A stretch of DNA of 64,000 nt, taken from positions 2,457,349 to 2,521,348 of the forward strand of contig CM056564.1 in the NCBI GenBank assembly GCA_029721515.1, in the 5' to 3' direction. Source of the stretch: Synanceia verrucosa (Eukaryota; Chordata; Actinopteri; Perciformes; Synanceiidae). A model generated the notes under the pieces. It had not been told where the DNA came from and ran no database searches. It worked only from the letters and a program-made list of their open reading frames with translations. The position numbers and the translations under genes were made by a program. Of this stretch, positions 32,135 through 42,300 are shown in pieces (position 1 is the first letter of the stretch; the number at the start of each line of letters is the position of its first letter).

Positions 32135-33795
32135 CAGTTAGGCCCAAAAATATTTGGACAGTGACAATCTTCATGATTTGGGCTCTGCATGCCACCGCAT
32201 TGGATTTGAAATGAAACAACTACAACAGAATTGAAGTGCAGACTTTAAGATTTAATTCAAGGGGTTGAACAAAAATATTAATATATAATAAAAATATATT
32301 ATGATTAAACATGGAGGAATTGTAGCTATTTTTATACAAACACTCCTCATTTCAGGGGCTCAAAAGTAATTGGACAAATAAACATCACCCTAAGTAAAAT
32401 GTTACTTTTCAATATTTTGTTGAGAATCATTTGCAGGCAATGACTGTCTGAAGTCTGGAACCCATGGACATCACCAAACACTGGGTTTCCTCCTTTGTGA
32501 GGCTTTGCCAGGCCTTTACTGCAGCTGTCTTCAGTTGTTACTTATTTTGTGGGTCTTTCTGCCTTAAGTTTTGTCTTGATTAAGTGAAATTCATGCTCGA
32601 TTGGGTTGAGATCTGGTGATTGACTCGGCTCATTGCAGAATATTCCTCTTATTTGCTTTAAAAAAAACTCCTGGGTTGCTTTTTTGTGGGTCTTTCTGCC
32701 TTAAGTTTTGTCTTGATTAAGTGAAATTCATGCTCGATTGGGTTGAGATCTGGTGATTGACTCGGCTCATTGCAGAATATTCCTCTTATTTGCTTTAAAA
32801 AAAACTCCTGGGTTGCTTTTGGAGTATGTTTTGGATCATTGTCCATCTGTATGGTGAAGCGCCGTCCAATCAACTTTTCTCCATTCATCCAGCTGCTTCT
32901 GTCTTTTGTCACATCATCAATAAGTGACCCAGTGCCATTGGAAGCCATGCATGTCCATGCCATCACACTGCCTCCACCATGTTTTACAGAAGAAGTGGTG
33001 TGCTTTGGATCATGAGCTGAGCCAGAACTGGACTGGCTTCTTCAGGTGTTTTTTGGTAAAGTCAATTCTGCTCTTTGTATTTTTGAGGCTGATTAATGGT
33101 TTGCACCTTGTGCTGAATCCTTTGTATTTACTCTCTTTATGGTAGACTTAGATACTGATACACCTACTTCCTGGAGAGTGTTCTTCACTTGAGTGGATGT
33201 TGTGAAGGGGTTTTTCTTCACCATGGAAAGGATGCTGCGATCATCCACCATTGTTGTCTTCCGTGGACGTCCAGGCCTTTTTGAGTTCCCAAGCTCACCA
33301 GTACACTCTTTTTTTCTCAGAATGTACCAAACTGTTAATTTGGCCACTCCTAACATTTCTGCTGTCTCGCTGTTGGATTTCTTCTTTTTTTCAGCCTCAG
33401 GATGGTCTGTTTCACCTCCATTGAGAGCTTTTTGACTGCATGTTGTGTGTTCACAGGGAAAGAACACCACACCTGGAATCAACTCTAGACCTTTTAGCTG
33501 CTTAATTGATGACAGGTTAACAAGGGAAGAGCCTTGTTATTTATTTATTTATTTATTTTTTTTGCAGCCTTCTGAGTCAATTGTCCAATTACTTTTGGTC
33601 CCTTGAAAAAGAGGCAGCTACATATTAAAGAGCTGTCATTCCTAAACCTTTGCTCCAATTTGGATGTGAATACTCTCAAATTACAGCTGAGAGTCTGCAC
33701 TCAGAGTCCATATTGATTGTATAATTGTATCCTGAATATGTTTTCGTAAATAGCTAAAATAACAAAACCTGTCCAAATATTTTTGGGCCTTAGTG
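32135..33795 (-). mobile_element. Tc1-like transposon C with internal tandem duplication
   Basis: Left TA at 32133-32134 and ends CAGTTAGGCCCAAAAATATT and, on the reverse strand, CACTAAGGCCCAAAAATATT. Minus-strand transposase pieces are 33482-33093 (helix-turn-helix; GELGNSKRPGRPRKTT) and 32966-32658 (TIQMDNDPKHTPKATQEF, second Asp; SPDLNPIEHEF, Glu). A 137-bp segment, which in the original element contains the Glu motif, is duplicated in tandem (32551-32687 and 32688-32824). It lies between SET and DYNC2I2. Confidence 0.88.
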
Positions 33796-33816
33796 TGTGC
33801 GTGCGTGTGTGTGTGT

Positions 33817-34161
33817 CAAGTCAAGTTTATTTGTATAGCCCAATATCAGAAATTATGAATTTGCCCATTGGGCTTTACAATCTGTACAGGATATGACACC
33901 CTCTGTCCTTTACAAATGACCCTCACATCAACTAAGGAAAAACTCCCCAAAAAAAAAACTTTTAACAGGGAAAAATAAATGGAAGAAACCTCAGGAAGAG
34001 CAACAGAGGAGGGATCCCTCTTCCAGGATGGACAGACGTGCAATAGATGCCATGTGTACAGAATAACAACAATGAAAACACATTAACACTACATATAAAA
34101 TTGTATGGAAATGTCCAACTCAATATAACAACAGCTAATATACAGTGTGTATATATATATG

Positions 34162-34212
<51 letters not shown>

Positions 34213-34373
34213 GTATGAGAGTGTCCAAGGGGATGAAGAGCATCATCAAGCTATCAGCAAAGGATGAGAAGCACGTCTTCCTCTCCACCACGCCAACCAG
34301 AAGAAGCCTGCACAGCACATCTTCCTCTCCACACACCAAACCTCGCCACCACCACATCACTCAGCAGCAGGTA

Positions 34374-34411
<38 letters not shown>

Positions 34412-35655
34412 GAATTCACCAAGCGTTGGATTGTTCACCCACTAATAGGGAACGTGAGCTGGGATTAGACTGTCGTGAGACAGGTTAGTTTTACCTTACT
34501 GATGATGTTTTGTTGCAATAGTAATCCTGTCTACTCCACCAGGTAGACTGGATCCATGGATTTCTGTGAGATGAGAACGCACAGGGACTATGAGTCACAA
34601 AACTAATCTGCAGCATGTGTTAAAGGGAGGAAGAGTAAACACATCCTCTTCTCCACTACTCTAACAGACACAACCCGAGCAGCATCACCTCTTCTCCGTC
34701 TCACCACCATCACGACAGACGAAGCCTGGATGACACCACCTCCTTCTCACCAAGTAGCCTCAGCTCACGGACACCTGGGAGCTGAGAGCACAGGGACTCC
34801 AGGGAAGAAGATGAGTTAGTAAAATGACTTAATGGAGGCATCCAAATGAAGAAGAAGAGAAGCTCAGTGTGTCAGAGGAAGTCCCCCGGCAGTCTAGACC
34901 TAGAGCAGCATAACTAAGGATTGATCCAAGGCAGCCTGAGTCAGCCTTGGATCAGTCCTAACTATAAGCACTATCAAAAAGGAAAGTCTTAAGCCTACTC
35001 TTGAATAAGGGGATGGTGTCTGCCTCCCGCACTGAAAGAGGGAGTTGGTTCCACAGAAGAGAAGCTTGATAACTGAAACATCTAGCTCCCATTCTACTTT
35101 TATAAACCCTAGGAACCGCAAATAGTCCTGTATTCTGAGAGCGCAGAGTTCTAGCAGGATTATAAGGCACTATTAGCTCTTTAAGATAAGATGGTGCCTG
35201 ACCATTCAGTGCCTTACAGGTGAGGAGGAGGATTTTATATTCTATTCTAGATTTTACAGGGAGCCAGTGCAGAGAGGCTAACACCGGAGAAATATGGTCT
35301 CTTTTCCTGGTTCTGGTCAGAACACGTGCTGCAGCGTTCTGGACCAGCTGGAGAGTCTTGATAGACTTATTAGGGCAGCCTGATAATAAGGAATTGCAAT
35401 AGTCCAGTCTAGAAGTTACAAATGCATGGACTCATTTTTCTGCATCGTTTTGAGAGAGAATATGCCTGATTTTTGCAATGTTACGCAGATGGGAAAAAGC
35501 AGTTTGTTTCATGTGGATGTTGAAGGACATATCTTCATATATAGACATATCTAATCAAAAATTACCCCAAGATTCCTTACAGTGGTGCTTGAGGCTGGTG
35601 CAAAGCCACCTAGAGTAAATAAGTCATTAGATTTTCAGGGCCAATTAGAATAATC
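33817..35655 (-). mobile_element. L2-like LINE, 3' part
   Basis: Minus strand 35440-34958 reads the C-terminal end of an L2-type reverse transcriptase protein: HAFVTSRLDYCNSLLSG, LQLVQNAAARVLT, then LASLHWLPVKSRIEYKILLL and PLSVREADTIPLFKSRLKTF. The 3' UTR continues down to the terminal repeat 'cttgacttga' at about 33817. A (TA)n tract lies at 34149-34209. It is truncated at the 5' side near 35655, where L1-like sequence begins. Confidence 0.8.
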
Positions 35656-35734
35656 TCAGTTTTATCTGAATTTAACAACAAGAAATTGTGCGTCATCCAA
35701 GTCTTTATATCCTGAAGATATTTTGATTAATGGG

Positions 35735-36765
35735 GTGTAATTGAGATTGAATAACTCTGACAGCCTGGGAGAGATGTTAATTCCCAAGTATTTTATATTG
35801 CCAGTGTGAAGTGGAAGGGAAAGACTTTGGGCTGCAGAATCCCGAGTGTCTTCTGATAATGGTAAAATAGTTGATTTATTCCAGTTTATTGAGTAGTGAG
35901 ACATGGTGGAAAAGTTGTTAATGATATTGAAAGTTTCCTGTAGTGATACTGAGGGGTTCTGTAAGAGAAGATCATCTGCATATAAACTAAGCTTGTGTTG
36001 TGTATTGGCGTCCTCAATTCCTTTGATTTTTCTATTTTGTCGTATAGCTGCTGCAAGGGGTTCAATGAAAATGGCGAATAGAGATGGTGAGAGTGGGCAT
36101 CCTTGCCTGGTTCCCTGGTGAAGTGTGAAGTTAGGTGAAATTTGTGATTATTGTTGCCTTGGGTGCAGTATAGAGAATCCTAATCCAGTGGATGAACGAC
36201 TCTCCAAAGCCAAATTTGTACAGTGTGCTAAATAAGAAGGACCAATTAACTTTGTCAGAAGCTTTTTCGGCGTCTAATGGTACAATTATTGTTTGGTTTG
36301 GCTGATGTTGGGATAAATTGATTAGGTCAAACAGTCTACGAGTGTTGTCTGAGGCATGTCTATTTTTGATAAATCCTGTTTGGTCCGGGTGAATTAACAG
36401 GGGGGTGACTCTTTCTATTCTGGATGCTAGTGTTTTGGTAATAATTTTTAGATCTGAATTAATTAGTGAGATTGGACGGTAGCTAGAGGGGCATGTTGGA
36501 TCTTTATTTGGTTTTAATACGAGTGTTATGACTGCTGTATTCACATGGGTTGTGAGTTTGAAAAATAGTGGTGACAAAATATCCCAAAAATGTTTGTAAA
36601 ACTCAGCTGGAAATCCATCAGGACCTGGTGACTTATTGTTTGGCATCTTATTAAGAGCTTGATTGAGTTCTTGAATAGTGATAGGTGCATCCAAATTATT
36701 TACTTCTTCCTTGGGTAGTGAAGGTAGTTTCAAATTGTTAAAAAAAAATTGTCTATTTCTGATTG
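35735..36765 (-). mobile_element. L1-like LINE fragment, reverse transcriptase
   Basis: Minus strand 36733-36131 is open over 200 codons: QALNKMPNNKSPGPDGFPAE, SYRPISLINSDLKIITKTLA, DQTGFIKNRHASDN, VPLDAEKASDKVNW. After a small frame shift near 36130 it continues with GTRQGCPLSP, the catalytic YADD near 35975 and NIKYLGINISPRLSELF. The residue after DAEKA is Ser, not the usual Phe. Both ends are truncated. It is less decayed than the copy at 13970. Confidence 0.85.
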
Positions 36766-36789
36766 GTGGGGGTCGTGGTTCTTTTTGAC

Positions 36790-37045
36790 CTCCTCTGTTG
36801 TTTGCCCTTCACCAGATACTGTGTCCACTTGCTTGTGTGATCGCCTCCCATGCTTGTTTTTTATTTGTGTTTGTGTAGCCTGCACTAAAGCTAATTAATA
36901 TAACTTTTTTCCTGCGGGTTATTTCCTGTAGCAGTACCTCCAGTTCTGAACTACTAACAAACTGAGGTGCTCCACTTGCTTGCTTGCACCTTTTGCTTTT
37001 GGCATTGTATTGTTGCTGTTTCCGCTGTGTGACATACGTGCCTGC
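36790..37045 (-). pseudogene. Harbinger-type Myb/SANT-like protein fragment
   Basis: The minus strand reads FVSSSELEVLLQEITRRKKV, ISFSAGYTNTNKKQAWEAIT and, after a frame shift, VSGEGQTTEEVKKN. This is the trihelix Myb/SANT-like DNA-binding domain that accompanies Harbinger transposases. There is no intact reading frame. Sequence at 37130-37320 ('ttaagaagatattggtgaat', 'gaggccc') resembles Harbinger MITE ends. Confidence 0.5.
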
Positions 37046-37129
37046 TCACAGCCCTGCAGTCTCCTTTATGGGCATTGATGGGTGGTTACCTATGTAAATC
37101 CTATGTAAATTCTATGTTAATTAGACTCA

Positions 37130-37320
37130 CCTGGCACGCCCTCTCAACTTAAGAAGAAATGGCATTCATCAATTTACGAACACAGCTGCGAAGAATTCTG
37201 CAGTTTAAGAACACGTTGATGAATGCCACGTAAGGTTTTCTTAAGATCCCTCTTAAGAACAGCTTAAGAAGGAATCTAAGAAGATTCTTAAGAAGATATT
37301 GGTGAATGAGGCCCACTCTT
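37130..37320. mobile_element. Harbinger-like MITE end
   Basis: Repeated 'cttaagaa' words with 'ttggtgaatgaggccc' at the right end, and an internal inverted pair ('atggcattcatcaa' near 37159 and 'ttgatgaatgccac' near 37218). Confidence 0.45.
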
Positions 37321-37670
37321 TGAAAAAAGAGCTCTCACTGTTTTCAAAAACATTTTAATTAAGTAACGATCAGTTTCAATTGATTTTAAATATTTAATTG
37401 ATAAAATGTAAACATCAATTTTTATTGTCTATCTGAGTATATATAAGCTCAGGGATGAACAGGAGAAAAGCTCTTTACCATAAGTGAGGTAAAAGCAGAC
37501 AAATATTCATAAAACAATACACAACAATTTAAAATAATTAAAAAACATAACATACTTTAATAATATATTCACATTTAATAAATCGAGCAATATCGCTGTC
37601 AGAGATTTTATCTTATAAATGATTATAAAACCATACAAGTGTTCAGACCTGAGGCTGACTCATAGTCAAT

Positions 37671-38594
37671 GTCGCCGCCATATTGGATGTGGCAAAGCGC
37701 ACTGTGAAGATGCAACATGTAATTGTACAAACCAATTTACAGTCCAGAACAGATCTTTCTGTATAGCTATGTGTCAGAGGTGACAAAACTACTCCCATAC
37801 TTTACCTCGGGTAGAAGTACAGATACTTGAGTAAAAAAGAGACTTAAGCTAAAGTAGAGGTACTGATTCAGCTCCTTTACTTAAGTAATGTAATAAAGTG
37901 CAGGTTCTGAAATTTACCTAAGTACAAAAGTAAAAAGTAAAAATGATTTTTTTAACTTCATGATACATGACGCCTCTTTTGATAACTCTGGAAAATTTAA
38001 AAAAGTTCTCAGCACACTAGCAGGGTGCTGATAGGCCTACAGAAAAAAAACACTACACACAATCTAGTTGTGCTGCAAGCCAAATGTCCAACAGAATAAT
38101 GAAAACTGAACAGTTTAAATCTACTCAGATGACCCCTCCACCCCGCAACTGGATCCGGCTGATGCGCGGCACCGGGCTCAGTGAGCCCCGTGGCACCGGG
38201 CTTCAGGGTGCTGTGCCCCGCTGCACGCTGTCATCAGCAGAGGTTTATACAAGTAACGAGCCAATTTAAAGAATTTAAGGAGTACAATGTACAGATATTG
38301 GTGTTGAAATGTAGGGAGCAAAAGTAAAAAATTGTCATAAATAACAAACACTCAAGTAAATCTACAGATAACTGAAAAATCTACTTAACGAAGTAGGCCT
38401 ATTTGTACTTCGTGACTTCCCATCTCTGGTATGTGTTCATCACTGCCCACCTTTACAGATGTATGTAACTAAATATGTTCATCGGTCACTGAAAATCAAA
38501 ATGATTCATCAAAATCAGTTAAATGTAGCCTAAACGTTCGTGCTCTTTATTCAGAAAATCCACCTGTCACATCTATGTGTCAGGAGCTTGTTGT

Positions 38595-38631
<37 letters not shown>

Positions 38632-38886
38632 GTGTCTCATCACTAACAGTGTTACATAAATAAAAACATTAGAAAAATACATCCGTTGGTTTAGTGCTTA
38701 CCTATATTCTAAGCATTTAAGCAGTAAACAATTCTAATATCACATTAAAAGTTAAGTTGTTTTTGATGCCTCTTTGTTTCCCAGATATATCAGAGAGTGA
38801 GTGTGAATGAGTGAATAAAAAGCATTCGATCCATTTCCTTACATTAGTTTACAAGGTTGAGCTGCCACATCCAATATGGCGGACAC
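37671..38886. mobile_element. Possible DNA transposon with 23-bp inverted repeats
   Basis: GCCGCCATATTGGATGTGGC at 37674-37693 is repeated inverted, 21 of 23 bases, at 38864-38886. The repeats contain an AATATGGCGG core like a YY1 site. The interior includes the hAT MITE at 37775-38428 and a (TA)n run at 38601-38629. I see no coding sequence and no target duplication, so the class is open. Confidence 0.4.
37775..38428. mobile_element. hAT-type MITE, second copy (empty at the nested site)
   Basis: Termini CAGAGGTGA and CATCTCTG; flanks CTATGTGT (37767-37774) and GTATGTGT (38429-38436), 7 of 8 identical. It is in reverse orientation to the copy at 8090-8932. At 37905-37925 it runs uninterrupted through the point where the other copy holds the TTAA MITE. 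Confidence 0.72.
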
Positions 38887-39079
38887 GCTGACGTGTCGCA
38901 GCAACGGACCAACCCTCTCAGTGCGGCGTCTGTATCTTTTTTTTATTTTAATAATAATTGAACTAACTTACTATACACAAGACACTTGTTGACCGATTAC
39001 AATACAGATAGGGGAAATATGGCGTCGATATCTATAAGACCACCGGGTCAGATCCTTCATCATCTCGCGAGAATTTCGC

Positions 39080-39321
39080 AATTTCCGCCTAACCACGTCT
39101 AACCACGACAGTTGCCTGCATGCACGGCCATTCTCACCGTAACCTCGGTAACGCAGGAAATGGCCCCGGTGTTGTTAATAGTTCAGACAGAAGAAAAGCA
39201 GCTAACTGAGCGAGCTAACGCCAGAGGCGCGTCAGATCCGTGTGAGTGCAGTTAATGCTAGTTAAGACAAGCTAATGTCAGTCATTCACAGTTATTTAGC
39301 CTGAACGACACGAACACTAGG
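39080..39321 (+). promoter_or_regulatory. DYNC2I2 promoter and 5' UTR
   Basis: A relatively CpG-rich stretch directly before the DYNC2I2 start codon, containing the X-box at 39139-39152. No TATA box is seen. The start codon at 39322 is chosen because it is the first ATG in frame with the conserved exon and precedes a donor in phase 0. Confidence 0.55.
39139..39152 (+). promoter_or_regulatory. Consensus RFX X-box
   Basis: GTAACC-TC-GGTAAC fits the X-box consensus GTNRCC, 0-3 bases, RGYAAC at every position. It lies 170 bp upstream of the ATG of a ciliary gene, the usual place for sites through which RFX factors switch on ciliary genes. Confidence 0.7.
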
Positions 39322-42300
39322 ATGTTTACTGACGAAGCTCTGGATCCAGTGAGCATCCAGTCCCTGTGGAGGATGTCCCAGCAGTCGGTGCAGGAGTCGG
39401 TATGTTCTCTGTAAGCGTGATGAACAGTCTACTTGATACTGTGTCTCATGTATTAGCAGTGGCAGAGGTACAAATATACAGTGATGGTTGGAAACGTGAG
39501 CCAAAACAGACTATTACAATCACTGTACACTGTGTGCACAATTATTAAAGGTGTACTTTTGAGGATTCATTTTGTAATTGAACAACTACAGTGCTCTTAG
39601 TCAATCCAAAATGTAAATAAACCCCCCAAACCTGAACGTTTAAGTAGTAAAAGTGAGGTATTGTCCTCCTTAAGAGAATATCTGTGTGCACAATTATTAG
39701 GCAACTATTAGTGAAAAGAATTATTATGCAACTAAATGAAAAACAAAGATTTTCCCATCTCACCTCTTAAAGTGAGAATAATAATCAAACTCAAAATTTA
39801 TAAATAAGCATTCATGAAATTTCAAATCAGTGACCAATATGGCGACCGTTCTTCTCAACAACAGTGGAGTCTGTCTTACACACACCGTTCACAGAGGTGT
39901 ACTGTGAATCTTTCACTTAAGAAGGGTCCAAAAGTTTTCACTAGGGTTTAAGTCAGGTGAGGAAGGGGGTCATGACATTATTTTTTCATCTTGAAGGCCT
40001 TTATGCATGTGATGGAGCGTTGTCCTGCATAAAAATAAAAGTCTTCTTGAAAGATGCAGATTTTTTTCCTGTACCACTGCTTGTAGAAAGTGTCAACTAT
40101 CTCATCTTTAATAACACCAGCCCATACCAGTAACTCACCTCCACCTTACTAGTATCTGAGTGGAGCTCTGTGTCCATTACTGATCCAGCCACAGGCCCAT
40201 CCAAGAGTCACCCTCATCTCATCTGTCCATAAATCCTTTGAAAAATCTGTCTTCAGATATTTCTTGGCCCAGTCTTGACGTTTCAGCTTATGTGTCTTGT
40301 TCAGAGGTGGTCGGGATTCAGCCTTTCTTACCTTGGCCATGTCTCTGAGCACTGAACACCTTGTACTTTTCGGCACTCCAGGTAGGTTGCAGTTCTGGAA
40401 TATGACAGCACTGGAAGATAATGACTCACATTTGCTTCTTCTCAAATCTTTGGCAGGTAATTTGCGACTTTTCTTCTCAACACGTTTCTTGCGACTCTGT
40501 GGACTATCTGAAACAAAATGTTTGATGGTTCTGTGATCACGCCCCAGTATCTTAGCTATTTCAAGTGTGCTGCATCCTTCTGAAATACCTTTTACAATTT
40601 TTCACTTTTCAGAGTCAGTTAAAGGAACCATATGTAAGTCCTGTATTTAAATGAATCATAAAATGACCCTGAAATGTCACCAGACATTAAGAAATCATGT
40701 TCATTTCAAATACTTCCATCACTGACAACAGTAGTCCAGCCAGGATATTCTCATTTAAAAAGCCAAGTTGCAGCCCTCAGCTGACGTTGTCATTAGTCAG
40801 TAGCGTCTCAGCATCTCTGCTCTAGTTAGCACAACTGCAGCTACGAACGTGTCGGATAAATAATGTCTGTTACGAAACTTAAAAGACCTCGTCATGAATC
40901 CGAAATACACTGTGACAAAGTCTGAAATATAACAAGGATTTGTATAGGAGATGCCTTTGAAAGATGGAGACGACTGAAAGTGGAGAAGAATTTGAAGACA
41001 GACGGCAGGAGCATTCCCTGGTGAACACTCTCACCACGGACCCCTGGCCTCACGCCCTGGAGCTCTGCTCACCTTATGCTGGGGATTGTTTTGGCCACAA
41101 TCCTACATACGGTTTAAATCCCTTTAAACCTTTAAATCTCTTGAATCTCTTTTTTGACCCATTTTGCCTGAGGAGAAGAACCTGCCTAATAATTATACAC
41201 ACCTTTACATAGGGTCTTGATCTGCTTAGGCCACACCCTCCCTCGTTACACAAATACACCTGATATGCATAAAATCCAGTCAGTATTCAAATTTATACAG
41301 CTTGGAGTTGGAAAATATGCATAAAAAGATGGTAAGGTCAAAATAATCACTTGCCTAATAATTGTGCACACAGTGTAGCCTGAACACACCACAGTTTAAT
41401 CATACAAGCCATATACAGTAACACATCTTCATCATCATCATCATCATCGTCATCATCAGAGGTCATGTTACAAGCATCTGACATGCTTACTGTATATGTC
41501 CACCTACACACACTTTAACACAGCCTGGCAGCCACATATTCACACACAACTGTTTCTTCCTAAACACAAAGCCTCAGTTTTGCACCTGCTCATGTCTAAT
41601 GATTGATATGCTTCTCTATTTGCTGCTCTTTAGCGAGGCTGTCAGACTCGAGCGGTGCACAGTTCTGAGGCTCAGGTCCAGACTGTGACAGCCACCATCA
41701 GCTGCACCCAAACAGAGCCTCAGTGTCCAGCCAAAGAGCAGCTCTTCCAGCAAAACCCTGATGAGCCGGAGCCACCCGGCCTCAAGGACTTCCTGCAGCG
41801 GGTTGAGGACGTGGTTGTCAGAGAGCTGGTCAGAAATGCCAGGAGTCATGCTTTCGATGAGTTCCAGGTGAACTGGGAGGATCACAGTCAGCCAGTGAGT
41901 ATCATTAGCGTTATGGTTGCCCTCAGAGGGATGGTTGTAAGTGTAAGACTATATAAATACAGTATATTGATTATTATTGGTTTTAGTAATAACTTAAATA
42001 ATAATAATGACTTTAAATGATCCATATGTTTTAAATGTAACTAGGCTAAATGTTTCTAATCAGCAGCTGTAATGTTGTAACGGCAAGGTCACTATATAAA
42101 CTCATTAATATCTCTTAAATAAAATGTTAGTAAAGTTTATAAAGATTGACCACAGTTATCATTCATTATTACTGTAGTTCTCCCTCCTGTCATGTTCTGC
42201 TGTAGATAACATTAGTGCTGCTGGTAGAGGAGGAGTCACTAACTTCAACAGTGACATTATAACCTGCTGCCAGCTTTAGTTTGAGCTTGTGGAGGTGTTG

